The notes under the pieces are model-generated. The model was not told the DNA's origin. It searched no databases and worked only from the letters and a program-made list of their open reading frames with translations. The position numbers and the translations under genes were made by a program. A stretch of 64,000 bases of DNA, from NCBI GenBank assembly GCA_031310005.1, contig CM062379.1:1240001-1304000 (forward strand), in the 5' to 3' direction. Source of the DNA: Dactylellina haptotyla. Its lineage: Eukaryota > Ascomycota > Orbiliomycetes > Orbiliales > Orbiliaceae. Positions 46,701-59,258 of this stretch are shown piece after piece. The first letter of the stretch is position 1, and the number at the start of each line of letters is the position of its first letter.

Positions 46701-49513
46701 CTTACCTTCTAAATGTAGCCAGGAAAGTTATGATAAAGAGCTCCTCATCCATACCAAACCCAGCGACATCCTTTCTCTCTCCAGTTTCACTCCGAGCAAA
46801 CATCCTTGTGCTAAAGTCCTGGACGCCGAGTATCAAAATATCGACAAGCCTTTCTAGTGTACCGCCTTTTGTCACTACATTCATGGCTTTAGAACTCTGT
46901 CTGGCAGGGTTTAAAAATGAATTCGGTCGTTCACCGCCTTCCGCATGCCCGGAGGCAATGCTCAAAGGCCGGCGGCCATGCTCAATCAAACTCGACGGCC
47001 GAGATCCTGCCACATCAGTATTCACGTCCGCTTTCAACATAAGCTCCCCATCTTTACTGTAGAAACTCTGTTCGTCAACACCCAAAACATCTCGGACCGC
47101 GCGCAACATCGTATTATCTTTACTTTGCAGCCCAGCCGTTCTTTCATGGGTGGCGACATCTAATGTATTATAACCAGTGGTCTTCGCGGATGCGCGAGGA
47201 GGTGGGAAGGAGCGCGTGCGCCGCAGGGCTGGTGTATGAGGACTCGGCGATGTGAGCATCGGGTCATTGTCCATGTCAATCACAGCTAGGTTTCCCGTGC
47301 TAGCATTAAAATGTTTCTTCCCAAACGCTTCAGCAATTGTCAAAGTATCTTCCCAGTTGAAAAGCGAAAATCCCGGCAATAATTCAGTAAAAGCAAGCGG
47401 GATACTAGTTCCAGTACTCAGAGGCGGTTTTTGATGATAATGCGGCTGCACATAAACCCCCGTGTTGGGCTTTTCCGCCGTGAGAGACATCTGGAAAAGA
47501 GCTGAAGAGTACACTGATATGGCTTTAGAGTTATCGTTCAGAGAACGTAAGCATTGTTGTATCCTAGGATCCTCTTTGAATTTCGAAACCGATATTGCTT
47601 GTCCAGGAATATTCTTTTCTTCGGGGTACCGGCTCCATCTTTCGAGACCAGCTTCAATTCCATCATAACCTTCGATAAGCTTCTTGCAGTTTATCTTGTT
47701 GTCGCGCCTCTCTGTTTCTTGGAGTGAATGGCACAAATCGCCAAAATATGGTATTATATCTTGGACCGCAATGGATTCCGCACCGCCACCTGGAGCCATT
47801 ACGCTGGGACGGACCGCTTCGGCAGTATTCAACTCGAATTTCCGTCGCTCAAGATCCAGCATGACAGGCACCCATTCTTCCACCACTGTTCTAAGTTTAG
47901 AAGGTTCAATCATCTGCCAGGTCATCTGAAGTCGTAGAATTGCAGGCGAGAGTATCGCCATAATAACAGCGAACCAGCCCACCATATCCCCCAAATCCTG
48001 AAGAATGCGGCCAACGTCTATCCAATGCGAAAGCAGCGATGCTCGGAACTCATGCGAATGATTCGGCATAAGGATGTCGGTACATAGCTTTTCACCGAGA
48101 AAGTGAATAGCATTAGACGTGAAGACAAGTGGGTTCTTATGAACTGCGGGCAGGGCATGTGTGACATCCATCAGCAACGATATATCAGTACCAGGGTTCC
48201 ATATTGTAAGATATTTCTTGTGAAATAAGTGGATCTGTTGTGCGACATGACCGGAAGGTATCGAGAGAAACTCGTTGGGGGCGAGCGACAACGCGGGTCG
48301 CTTGTCATCGGCATCGCCTTTTCCCAGAAACAAAAAAAATATTAGCACCAAAACTGAGCCTCGCAAATTTTCCATTCATTGGATCATGCCAGAAGGGGCG
48401 GAACGTATTTAGCTTACCTACATTCGTCGGGAAGAGTTCAGATTTTAGATTGTTCACCTTATTTTCTACCCTTCCTGACAAAGTCGTTGCGAGTTGATGG
48501 TTGTGTGGTTTGATACCCTTCTCAATCAAAAAGAGTAGGGACTCGTAGTATCTTGTCTCTAACAGCAATCCATACGACGAATTGACAATTATCGAGACAA
48601 TCTTCTCCAGAATACCGCATAGATTTCTTCCTTTAGCATATTCCGCGAAAGTAGCAATCGCGGTCTCCGGCATTGTCCAAGCTGGAAGGGTCAGCAGCAT
48701 CGCTCTTAAAAATGTCTCATTCTTGCCGAAGAGTATCTCGTGGCATATAGCTTCCACAGAGCCGCTGAGAACCGATCCATCCTGTTCCAAAACAAGATCC
48801 GGATGCCTGTCCACTTTATTGTGCCGTAGCGCAGAAGCTTCAGGAGGTGTATTGGTAGCAGCAGTAGCTAAAGTGATATCGGGGGCTGTCTGGGGCCGCG
48901 TTGCAGTTTTTGGCGGAGCTTTTACCATCACATCGAACGACCGAATGTGTAGGTTCTGGGGAGGCTTATAGAGACTGAGCAGATGGCCGTGGATGACAGC
49001 GAAATGGAGTTTCCAGGCATCCTTCAGAGCACCTTTCCTCGAATAATGCGAGTTGACTACGTTGAGCCATCCCTCCAGAACCAGGTCTGCCGACCTCCCC
49101 GCATCCGTTATAAAGGACCCTTCATCCGATTCTGGGAACTTGCCACCGCTAGCTAAGGAGGCGGTATGCGGTCTCCTTAGCTCTGCGCCCCTATCCCCTC
49201 CTCTGGGATCTCGAAGATAGTCCCCCTGTGATGGAGATTTGGAGCGAGCGAATATATCGTTTACGGAGCGTGAGATGCTTCGAACATGGCTGTTCAACGA
49301 TGCAGACCCCGCTTTGGAGTTCTTCTGCTTGAGGAAAGACGAAGTGGATGACGACGGACTGTACGGTGCAGCTAACGATGGGCCGAACGCCCCGGATTTC
49401 CGATTCGCAGATGTCAGGAGCTCTGGCCGCTGTCGGTCTTTGCTCCCTTCGCTACGCCTACGCGGTACAGGGACAGTCGGCTGTGCGAGGTTTTGGCGGT
49501 TGAATTGCGACAT
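43764..49513 (-). CDS. BEM2: Bem2-like Rho GTPase-activating protein (RasGEF-like, PH and RhoGAP domains)
   Basis: This large regulator of Rho/Cdc42 GTPases has about 1,720 residues in roughly nine exons on the minus strand. A Ser/Arg-rich N-terminus is followed by a PH-like region (DLVLEGWLNVVNSHYSRKGA). A region resembling RasGEF N-terminal and catalytic folds follows (PNEFLSIPSGHVAQQIHLFH; TFRSFCLPIVLLEYL at a splice join). Then come a second PH domain (ending QDTQAWLHSIEAVSG-type sequence near 44,790) and a C-terminal RhoGAP domain. The RhoGAP part has VPYVVEMMLGEVERR, then GIYRVPGATSS with the arginine finger, FKLFMREMPNNLLSS, and NKMNTVNLAIVFG. Yeast Bem2 controls polarity and morphogenesis with the same RasGEF-like/PH/RhoGAP order. 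GEF activity of the first part is doubtful, as in yeast; GAP activity is likely. Junctions are approximate. Confidence 0.85.
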
Positions 49514-50725
49514 TAAATGGGAACTAGCTGGATTGCTGTACCATCGTAGATATGGGATTTCAGGATGGGAATCTCGGTCAATTCGAACAGGACGTATATA
49601 TCGGGCCCCTCTGCTTTCTATACCGGGCTAGTTTTGTTTCTTTCTTTCCTTTTCTTTGGTGGTGAACTTGTTTTTTCGTTTGTCGTTTCTTTGGGGAGGC
49701 GAGCGTGATCGAATGGTAATCCGAAGGGAAGTTTGTAGCAGGTCGAGGGAGTTGGTTTTCGACCCAACCCCGAACCCCTGGCAACGCAAAACCGGCGGAT
49801 GCTCCCTTTCGTGCAGTAGGAAATTGGCCTTCGTATTAAACTGAGAAGGCGCTGTCAGGTGTCAGCTAGCTGGGTGGATCGCGATGGCCGAATCTGTTTA
49901 ATGGGACGCAGTTGGGACGAATGGTTTAATTGGAATGTAGCATTGTCCAAACTCGGTCGAGACCGCAGAGGATCTGGCTGGTCCGTTCAGACGCCTTCGA
50001 ACAGCTGCCCTCCGGACTTGGTGGACTTAACAGCCTTGGTGGCGGGGTGCTTTGGCCAACGGGATGCTCGAGCGGAGGGCAGTTACTTCCTCTGTCAGCG
50101 GTGTCCGGGCTCGCCTTGACGGATTGAAGCGCCACGTGAGATATATTTAGTGCCCTCGAGATTGGGGTTTCAAGATTAAATGTTATATTATATCGCCATG
50201 CCTGTCCGATAATTGATAAGTTGCTCAGTTATCGGTCCTCCGCCACGGCTTAAATATCACGAACAACGGTACAAACGGCCAACTAATTTAGAGACTAATT
50301 CATAAAATAATTAATATATTCAGAATCATTCATCGTGGTCGTTCATTAAATTCGTACCGCATACGATGTGGTCGCAAGCCAAATATGTACAGCAGTATGT
50401 ACATGTACACGCCTGAGCATGTTCTATCGATAGCCACCCACCGCCCCTTGAAACGAAACACCAGGGCAAATCAAAACGCAAGGTTGCAGACCCGTTGGAA
50501 ACGATCAACATCATCATGCACAAATCGATCGCGGCATGCAAACAAGCGGGATGACGAATGTGAAACAGCACCGTGTGCATTCACTTCAAAAAAACGCCCG
50601 AAAATCTATATATTTCACGATAAAAGAAAGAAAAGAAGAGTACTCTGAATCGCGAAGAGTGGCAGTGAATCCAGAATGGAGAAGATTTTTTAAAAAATGG
50701 GCCGGGAAGCTAGAAAAACCAGGTT
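49514..50725. promoter_or_regulatory. BEM2 promoter and ITC1 3' region
   Basis: These 1.2 kb lie between tandem minus-strand genes. The left part upstream of 49513 should hold the BEM2 promoter; T-rich runs occur near 49,630-49,690. No independent gene is supported. The part 50,160-50,340 is AT-rich. Confidence 0.45.
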
Positions 50726-53700
50726 TTAACGGGCGCGGGACGAGCGAGGCCCTCCACCACCACCTTGCCCTCCCTTGCGACCCTTCGTTCGGACCGGTGG
50801 TTCCGAATGGTAGTGTCCAAGCCTTTCTGCGGCCAAATTATTCTTCCACTTCAGACATCGCTGAACTGGGACCTGGGCAACAGACTTGGTTCGTGTCGAC
50901 ATACGTACGACCACCTCGCCTCCTTGGTTCGAGTCCGGCGGGGAAAGATATTTTTGTCGAGCTTCCATGGCGCTAAACATATATTCCTTGTAGATTTCGA
51001 GCTCCTTCTTCAGTTTCAGTTCCCGCTCCCCCTTCACATCCAGCCAGTCCAACAATAGCTGAAGATCTTCAGGGTCGTCAATGTAAGCCCACTTTTCGGG
51101 GCCTCGGAGAGCTGCGTTCCCTTCCTCTTTCTTTCGACGTTCTTTGATCGACATTGACACTTTCGTCCCATCATTTGTGTCATTGTTGACTACCCGATCT
51201 AGATCAAGAAATTCTTTCTGTTCTTCGCCCGAAGCACCCTGTAGCCAAAGCCTACCCATGGCGTAGCCAGAATTGGCAGTAGAACTAGTGGGGATACCGG
51301 CATATGGCATACCATTCCTTTCGAAAAACCAATATCTGTTCCAAAACCTATCCCGACCAAGCAGGCGTAGCCGTGCGCAATCGGACTCTCTCAGATCACT
51401 ATCCAGTTCAGTAATCGCAGCTTCCTCTTGTCGAATTTTAGCTTTAGCTTTATCCACCGCAAGGCAAGCCCTCTTGTATTTCTGCATAGATTCTTGCAGT
51501 TTCGCGTTCGCTTCTTCCTTTTCCTTTTCTTGTTCCCGCTTTCTCTTTCGCTCTGCCGCTCGGTTTGATGGTCGTCTAATTGCGGGACGGCTAGAATCGG
51601 AATCTTCGCCTTCATTGTCAAGTTCGGGAGTGTCGTAGCCATTGCTCATTTTTGTGTCTCCTTCTCCTTCAGTTTCCCTTGCTGGAGATGAAGCCTCATT
51701 TTCAGGCATCAATTGACGCTTTTCGTCCTCGAGAGTCTTCAGCTCTTCGATGCTACACCAGAATTCATTAGTTCAGTGATTTCGCTCACTGTAGTCCGAG
51801 GTCTAAAACTTACTAGACTTTTCGGGTCTTCTGGTGCTCAATCTTGTCTTTCCGAAGCTTTGTCATAGCTTCTCCACATTCTTCCATATAATTTCGAACA
51901 ATAGAGGTCTCAAATGTCAGCTTCTGGAGCAACTGGATAATCTTGATTTTTGTATTGATATCCAAATCTCGGTATTGACCTCTGGCGGTCAATAGGTTGG
52001 GTTCTTCACCTAACGGTGAAAAATATCGAAGAATCTCAGTCGCCAAAGGCTTGAACTGCGTGTTTGCAGAAATCTGGCCGAATAGCCCTACTATTATCGT
52101 TTCCCAACCGCCATGTTGAAACTCACGTTTCCGTATTAATTCCAACCATACAGGATTCTGGTTATCACCATGTCCGTTGGTCGCAGCTTTCGATAAAAGA
52201 TTGAACCGAGCGCTCGACCTTCGTGTTTGCATGGGCAAATCCTCTTCCTCTTCCTCTTCTGAATCTTCCTCGTCGTCCTCCGAATCTAGATCCAAAATAC
52301 TCGCAATCTTGACTTTTCCTTCATCTCCCCCATCGACAAGCGCCTTTAACATCGAGCAGTGTATCTCAACCAACAACGCGCATTCTTGATGGTCTTCGTT
52401 GTAGAACAAAGCATCGATGTAATCATCAAAGGTGAAAGAGTCGATCAAAAATGGTTCGCAGTAGACGTTGAGGAAAACCCATGTCTCCAATAAAAGAGGA
52501 ACACTTTCTTCCGAGAGTTTCTTACTAGGAACAGCCTCGTGTAATCTCTTGAGCGTAGGCCGCTTCTTCGAATTGACCGAAGGCATTATCGTCAAATCCT
52601 CGATTGGATACTTAATGACAGGCTTCGGCGGTAGCTTGGGTGGTTCGGGGACCGTCTGAATCTTTAATATCCCCGTACTCGAGAGACTTAGTATCGACTG
52701 CTTCCCTTCGGCATCTTTCTGTTTTCCTTTCTTCGGTTTCGGTGGAGTCGGATCAGGCGACAATCCAGGACCAGTCCCTGCGATAGTCAAAGAGAAACCC
52801 TGCTCGGCTTGCATCTTCCTAACTGCAAGCATGGCTTTCCTTTCGGCAACAGTTGATCCTCTCTGAAGGTGTTTCGGAATAGATTGGGTTATCGAATATC
52901 TTCTCGCGTATGAATCCTTGACAAGCCAAGGTGCGCCATTCCAAGCCTCTCGATGAACAGTGTTCTTAATGAAAGCACGCAACATAGCTTTCGTAAATAT
53001 TCTTCGATCCCGGCACAAGTCGTCCCCAGTGAGTGTGATCTCACTTCCACGGTTGATCAAACTAACGGTGTAATTGGCGACTGCAGGTTTTGATATTTCT
53101 CCTTGCGCGTTCCTTTGTTCGGGAAATGACGTCTTTTCTCGGATCTGACCTTCGGTTTTATCATTGTTGTGAAGTGTCGCAATAACTTGCTCGCCCGGGA
53201 AGAAGTCGCTTTTGAAAAACTAATAAAAATTCTTGTCAGGAATTAATCTGAGAAGGACAAATATCTATCGCAAAAGGTAGACCCACATCATATATGAGAT
53301 CAACTACCAATTATTAGCACAAATCACAAATACGAAAGCTCCCGGAACCGTGTTAACCCACCTAGATTATCAATGCGAGGGATGGTTTGAAATTGGACCT
53401 TCTTTAATATAGGCCCTTTCAGCGCATCTGGGAACGACTCTTCAACATCCTTAGATCCGGCAAGCTATAGTAAAAAGAGTAAATAAACGATCCCAAATGA
53501 CTAACCAGGGCACCAGTCTAGAGTCTAGGCCCTAGACTGTGAACTGTGAGAGCGTGGCATACCTCACTCTCTAACGCGCCAAAGAAATCAAGACCCGAGT
53601 GACCGGTTATTTCACAAATGAACCGTTTCTATAAAGGGGCCGTTAGCTCCAGGATCATCTCGCAGGCGACATATATCCTAAAATAACTAAGAGAACTAAC

Positions 53701-54052
53701 ACTTTTATAAAATGACATCCTAATATCAAATTTCATTAATATCCAAGAAACTTAAGTACACCCAAAAAATAGACTAGATATGGGAACTTACCGTGCCAGA
53801 TAGTCGTCGTACTCTGTAAATATCTCACCAGTGGCGTCGATAACCCACACCTAGATAAGCCGTACCGTTAGGCTCGTCGGCGCTTAGCCCATAGAACAAG
53901 AGATAGTACCACATACCTCTTGATCCTCATCGTGGATCTCCGGGGTTGGGAGAAACTGCACGGGTTTCCGTTTGAAGAGAACCTATGGCTGAACGTTAGT
54001 GATATTGCCTGTAAATAGCCGCCTAACAAAAAAATATATATAAACATACCAT
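50726..54052 (-). CDS. ITC1: ISWI chromatin-remodelling complex subunit Itc1 (WAC-DDT-WHIM protein)
   Basis: Itc1/Acf1 proteins are the large accessory subunits of ISWI remodellers that space nucleosomes. About 930 residues in at least nine exons. The conserved start MVLFKRKPVQFLPTP is made from an ATG-only coding exon (54050-54052, followed directly by GTATGT) plus exon 2 at 53982. The WAC domain continues with VWVIDATGEIFTEYDDYLAR, a 19-nt microexon (53701-53719) and KRFICEITGHSGLDFFGALE. After LAGSKDVEESFPDALKGPIL and FFKSDFFPGEQVIA comes the DDT domain (LLETWVFLNVYCEPFLIDSF). An acidic patch, the WHIM region (DRFWNRYWFFERNGMPYAGI; EKWAYIDDPEDLQLLLDWLD) and a Gly/Arg tail complete it. The domain set is diagnostic. 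The catalytic ISWI partner is not in the window. Confidence 0.9.
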
Positions 54053-55745
54053 TTTATAAATACAAGCTGCTACTTCTACACCTTGATGGTGTAGAAGTAT
54101 CAGAGCAAGCGGTAACCAATTATCTAAGGGCGAAAATCGGTATCTGTTCAGAGTAGCCGCGCGAGGCAAACTTGACGCGCAAATCAACAGCCTCGAAGAG
54201 GCTTCAGATAAACAATGTCTCAAACGCAGAACACCTGGTATAACCAAGCCGGTGGGCAGGCGCGTCGATAACTTCTTGTTGTTTATATCAGATCGTACTC
54301 GTTGGGATTTAGCTTTAAATTCGAGAGGAGCCCGGTTTTGATATACCAACCAACGAGTTCGAATCCGTAGACACTCTTTGCTCCGTCGACAGGTGCAACG
54401 GGAGGGGATCCAAGCGAGACACCCTTCGGACTGCGGTTGGGGAGGAGGAGGATAGGCCCGTGCAGGAGAGCTTGAAGAATACAAATTGAAGCTTTTGTGT
54501 CCTTGGGACTCGAAAAAGCGGCTAGATGATGGGAGAAGGGCGACAAAATGCGAGGCAGAGGATGTGGGAGAGCGGAGAAGAGAGCAAAGGAAGGTGAGCG
54601 GCGATGATGAGGAGGATGACGAGGAGGTCGACGCGGGAAGGGTAGGCTGTCCTAATTTTTTTTTCGGGACCACTCTGCGAGGGTTTCGTGCTGTTGTCGG
54701 AGACCCCCCCACCGAGACCACCCCGGATCATCCTCGTTCGTTCCAGCGCATCCTCCTGCTCCTGGTAAGACGGCCCAGCCACATAACTACCACCTGCCCT
54801 GTACCCTACCACCCGTCCGTCCTCCTCCTACCTCCTCCTCTTGCCTCCTCCTCTCGGCCGTCTGGCGCCTTGCTCGGATCCTCGGCTAGCATCATCGTCA
54901 GGTCCGGGCCTTGCAATTGGGTGTATAATGCTCAATATAAAACGAAAACGGTGAATTGCGATTTTTATATGGCGATTGAATTTATATAACCTGCATTTTG
55001 CCAAAATTTCTCGGGACGACTCGACCTTCTTCGAGGTACAACGACCACTCAACACAACTCTCCCGGTACCCACTTTTGCAGACGGCCCGTTAGCCTAGCC
55101 AGGAGGTCATGTTACCCATGCTACTCGTTTTGTAATCTATAGATCAAAGCTGGTCCAGCAGAAGGAAATCCCGTTTATTGAACACCGCAGCTCGTGAAAA
55201 TGCAAATGAGAAATGCGATATATAAAAATACATTTTGTGACCCTCCGGCTACCCCCCCTAATCTAGATCATGCATTGACGTAGACCGCTGTAAATGGACG
55301 GACAGGGAGCTGAAACCGGAAGACGCAAAGATCCATGCAGGTCATCGTGTAAAAGAAGCTTGAAACCCCATATAAGGGAATGGTGATATCGATAACGATA
55401 TATTTGAAAGTCGAGCCAAATGCAAGAACCATCAGAGCACATGAAAGAGAGAGAAAAATAGTGTAAAATCAGGATACAAGAGTATATGTATGCCAAACAT
55501 CGCAGCATCATTTGGGATATCATGGAGAGAGAAGAAAAACAGAAGAATACATGGTGGGAATCGGTCAACAATGAACTGTAAATGCCAAATATATACTATA
55601 TGAATGCTGTTAATCCTGAACACTTCGAAAGAATGAACCATAGCCCGCTAATCGAAACCTAACAGAAATAAGTCCAGAAAACAGCCCCAAGCAACATACA
55701 CAAACAAAGGAAATAATAATGAAGAAGGAATACACATTGCTACTT
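54053..55745. promoter_or_regulatory. ITC1 promoter/leader and 3' region of the scaffold gene
   Basis: The left part is the ITC1 upstream region; on the minus strand it is rich in C/T with serine-rich translated frames that I do not accept as genes. Three ATGs upstream of 54052 could act as uORFs. The right part (55,130-55,740) is AT-rich 3' sequence. No gene is supported. Confidence 0.45.
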
Positions 55746-58700
55746 TTAATCCTCTTCCGCGAGGTCTTCCGAGGCCCCATGCCATTCCCGAGCTTGAGCA
55801 GTCAGATGTTTGATACCAAAAACTCGGGATGCATGGTACGACTCGCTGGGTGTTCTATAGTAAAAATTAGTCAGACATGAGAACATGAACACGGATTGAG
55901 AATTAGTTACCTGAATGTCAACGCCCTTTGCCCAGAAATAACACCGATAGCTTGCAATACCGCTTTGCGGGAGTCTCTGGCAAAGACGGCGGGATGCGCT
56001 ATCCATTCCAAAGCAGCTTCCAGCTCAGCATCAAGACATGATACAACCCTGGTATCGATACCAGCGGTTGGGCTAAGCTTTCCATCCCAATTAGACGCTT
56101 GACTAGGTGTGATATCTCCGCCATGGTCAGATCCGGGAGGAGGGGGTAGAGGCGGCAGACCGCCCTTGCCAAGGCCTCTCAAGATTGTTCGAGTTTCAGC
56201 AAGAAGAGTCTGAGCTCGGTCGTGCTGGCCTCTTGACACCAACGTCAGAGCACGGGACAGCATATCCGAAGTCAAAAGCTCCATGCGCCGCTGGACGATC
56301 ATAGGGTGTGGGGGTATCGGAGGAGAGCCGGGTCTGACGTGGCTCTGCCGCGATTTGCTGTTCGATGCGGGTAGCATCGAAATAGTTAGTAGCGATGGCC
56401 GCGATGACTGTGACAGCGCACCCTCTCGCTGGATATCACCATAAACAATATCGGCTTGAATAAGAGGCACTTCTTCAATGCTTTGTATTCTTTGTTCCTC
56501 GCTGTCAAGTGGACCACCTAATGCCTCAAGCCCAGAGACTATAGTTTCCCAGGCATCCGCTGGAGGCAGTTCAGTGGTCGTTTGATCAGGATCGATAACA
56601 AGTTGCACAAGCACATCTAAGATTCAATTATTAGCGCTTGATTGCGACCTTGAAATAGATTTCTGTCTTTTGTTTTACGAACCTTTCTTATCACCAAACC
56701 TAAGATCGCCTAATGCCGCTTCGGCTTCTCTGCCACTTGCGCGTTTTGTAACTTGCAAGGCGCCACTGATCTTTGTGAATCGTGCTGGAGAACCTTCGGG
56801 AAGCTTAAGTTTTACTTTGACGTTTTGATGCGACGATGACTGAAGCGCTCCCATGCAACCTGCCAAGCACTCTCTCAACATCATCCAGTCTTTCACGTAC
56901 GTATAAGACGCTTTTGTCCTGGTCGACAACTCGATCATGGTATCCGGCTTATGAGTCAATCCCAAGCCAAACGAGTGAATGGCAACCCTGCGACATATTA
57001 GCAAAAAAAAAGAACTCCAAGGATTATCCAAGTTCATGTAACTTACTTTGCAGCCTCTGCTCTGGAAACAACGAAATCGACAGCTTCTACATCAGAAGTT
57101 GACGAGTCGCTAATCAAGAGAATCGATGATATCGCGTTGCTGTTCTTCCTCTGCATCAGAAGGTCCATAGCGGCATTAGCGCCTTCAACGACATCAGCCC
57201 GCAAACTCTTCTGTCCTACAGGTCTGATCGAGTTGATCACTCTGTTCCAGCTGGTCCAATTCTTGGTAGTCATTCCAACCAACGCCACACCACCTCCACT
57301 CGAGCCAAACGAAACAAGGCCCATACGGTCCTTCTCGCCCAGTGTGCCCACTAGGAATCTCAAAGAATCTCGGAGAAGATTAATTTTCAACCCTTGCATC
57401 GACGATGTGACAGGGATGACGACGACGAGATCAATGGGAACGTGAGCTGCAAGGGAGGTGCGCATAATTCGTGAGGATGTGGTGTATTCTGTGGGAGCGG
57501 ATACAACGGACTGCGCCCTGCCGATTGACGAATTCGCAGAGGACGCCCGGTGGCCCTTCCTACGTGTTGAGTATCGGCCGTCCACTTCCTCATCTGGGTC
57601 AGATTGTCCACGGTCATCTTCATGGTGTTCCTGAATATCATTGTTCAGGTTCAAAAGCGCCCTGCGCCACTGTTCAAGTTGCGAATGGTTGGGGAATTGA
57701 AGGTGGAAAGAAGGTAGCTCAGCAACAGAAAGATTCAGAGTAAGAATGTGGTCATCTAGAATCCACGTCAGTATTGATGTTGACTTGCCAAGAACATCTC
57801 AAGATTTACGTACCAGCGGAACTCGAATCGGAAACTTGCTTCAGATGTTTTTTGATCAAGATCGACCCTTTCAACGTGCATTTTCCAGACTTCTTGCGTC
57901 CGTTCGACTGCCATTGTCCGATACCAGAATTCGGTACCTTCTTCTCCTTGACGCAGATAAGCATCTCAGAGAAGAGGAAACATTCAAGTTCTTGCCACGA
58001 TTGGCAATCCTTGCCAACCTTGATTGTGCCAAACAATCGCAATTTCCCGAAGCTATTGTGAGGAGGATAGTTAGCGAAAGCGTCCCCTTTTTTGTTCAGT
58101 TGAAGGGCTGTTAGGATATGCGTACCGAGAAACGTCTAAACTATGCCAGTTTTCTACGCGTTGGCGCAGATCCTCCGTGATTTGCTCCATGTTCACAGAA
58201 TTCTTGGCACCGTTCCCATAAGTGGTTGCGGAACGGTTGCTAGTGCTCGGAGATGGGGGCCGATACAGATCATCTACCCCTCGGACCACTGGTACAGGGG
58301 GTGTGGTAGAGTTTTCGTCGCCCGTTGGAACCCATTTCCTCTCGGGAATCTCGATTGTCACGAGACATGTGAGGGCCTGTTGAACCTTCGATCTCGTTAG
58401 GGTTGGGAATTCGCTGCGAACAGTAACGGTAGGCGGATCGATAGGATTCTGAGGCGCCTCGCGGGGGCTGACAACACTCTCCATGTTTTGGACGTCGAAA
58501 TCATGTTGCCGTCGCATAGAGGGTGTCTCGGGGAAATCGGCAGCCGAGGCATTGCTCGGAGTGCGCCAGTGGCCGGTGTCGACACGAGGGGCATCTCGAT
58601 GTTCAGGTCGGCTATCTCGATGTTCGGGTCGGCTGTCGCGACTGCTGTGGCTTTCACGACCGTGATAACTCTGGTCGCTTCTGCCGTTAGCCTGTTGGCC

Positions 58701-59258
58701 GTGGCTATGACTATGGCTATGACTATGGCTATTGCTGTGGCTATTGCTGTGGCTGTGGGCGTATGAGCCGGTATCCCAGCGTCCTGAAGACTGGGTATCC
58801 CAATGCTGGGAGGCTATCGAACTTTCGTGGCGGACGCTCTGCTGGGATTGGCTGTACTTTCGAGCGTTCTCTGCCTCGGTGATGGAGGCAGCCTTGACGA
58901 CGTTGCTGAGTTTCTCTGTTGATGCGCCATTTCCAGTCAGTACGGGGGGGCAATCCTAAATAAATTAAACGTAAGGTTTCATGGGAAAGCATGACGGACC
59001 GATGTCGAGCACGTTTCCACCTCGGCTAGTGTCCAAACCCAAAGGCGCATCGCATGTCGGACAGTGCTGCGAGTCGATTTCGCGGATGTATTCGTAGAAA
59101 CAGGCCTCGTGGGCGACATGTGAACAGCTGAACTGCAGAACCCTTTCGCCTTGCAGGGTGTGCTCGAGAAGTTCGTCACAGACGGCACATTCTGAGCCCA
59201 CGAAAGTCCTATTCCCGCGATTACGACTTCGATCCATATCGAAGACTCCAGTCATCAC
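55746..59258 (-). CDS. Far1/Ste5-type scaffold protein (RING, PH and vWA domains)
   Basis: The product has about 1,040 residues in several exons. At the N-terminus is a RING domain: CAVCDELLEHTLQ, then FSCSHVAHEACFYEYI and CPTCDAPLGL. A Ser/His-rich region (with repeated SHS/SHSN, then two SRPEHRD units) follows. The next exon ends ENWHSLDVSR and joins in phase to FGKLRLFGTIKVGKDCQSW. This is a PH domain, running to LEQWRRALLNL. A von Willebrand A-type fold follows (PIDLVVVIPVTSSMQGLKIN; ALVGMTTKNWTSWNRVINSI; GLGLTHKPDTM). The metal-site aspartate is replaced (IPVTSSM). A helical C-terminus ends at TAA 55746-55748. RING-PH-vWA is the order of the yeast pheromone scaffolds Far1 and Ste5, so a role in mating/MAPK signalling is likely by family. 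The join between the RING exon and the next is uncertain. Confidence 0.75.
58701..58757 (-). repeat. Ser-His coding microsatellite in the scaffold gene
   Basis: A repeated hexanucleotide (CATAGT/CATAGC and CACAGC/AATAGC variants on the minus strand) encodes alternating Ser-His with two Asn replacements. It lies in the spacer between RING and PH domains. Confidence 0.75.

Noticed and set aside
54023-54721. 232-codon minus-strand open frame rich in serine upstream of ITC1
   Set aside because: It overlaps the ITC1 start in another frame and reflects C/T-rich leader sequence rather than a conserved protein.
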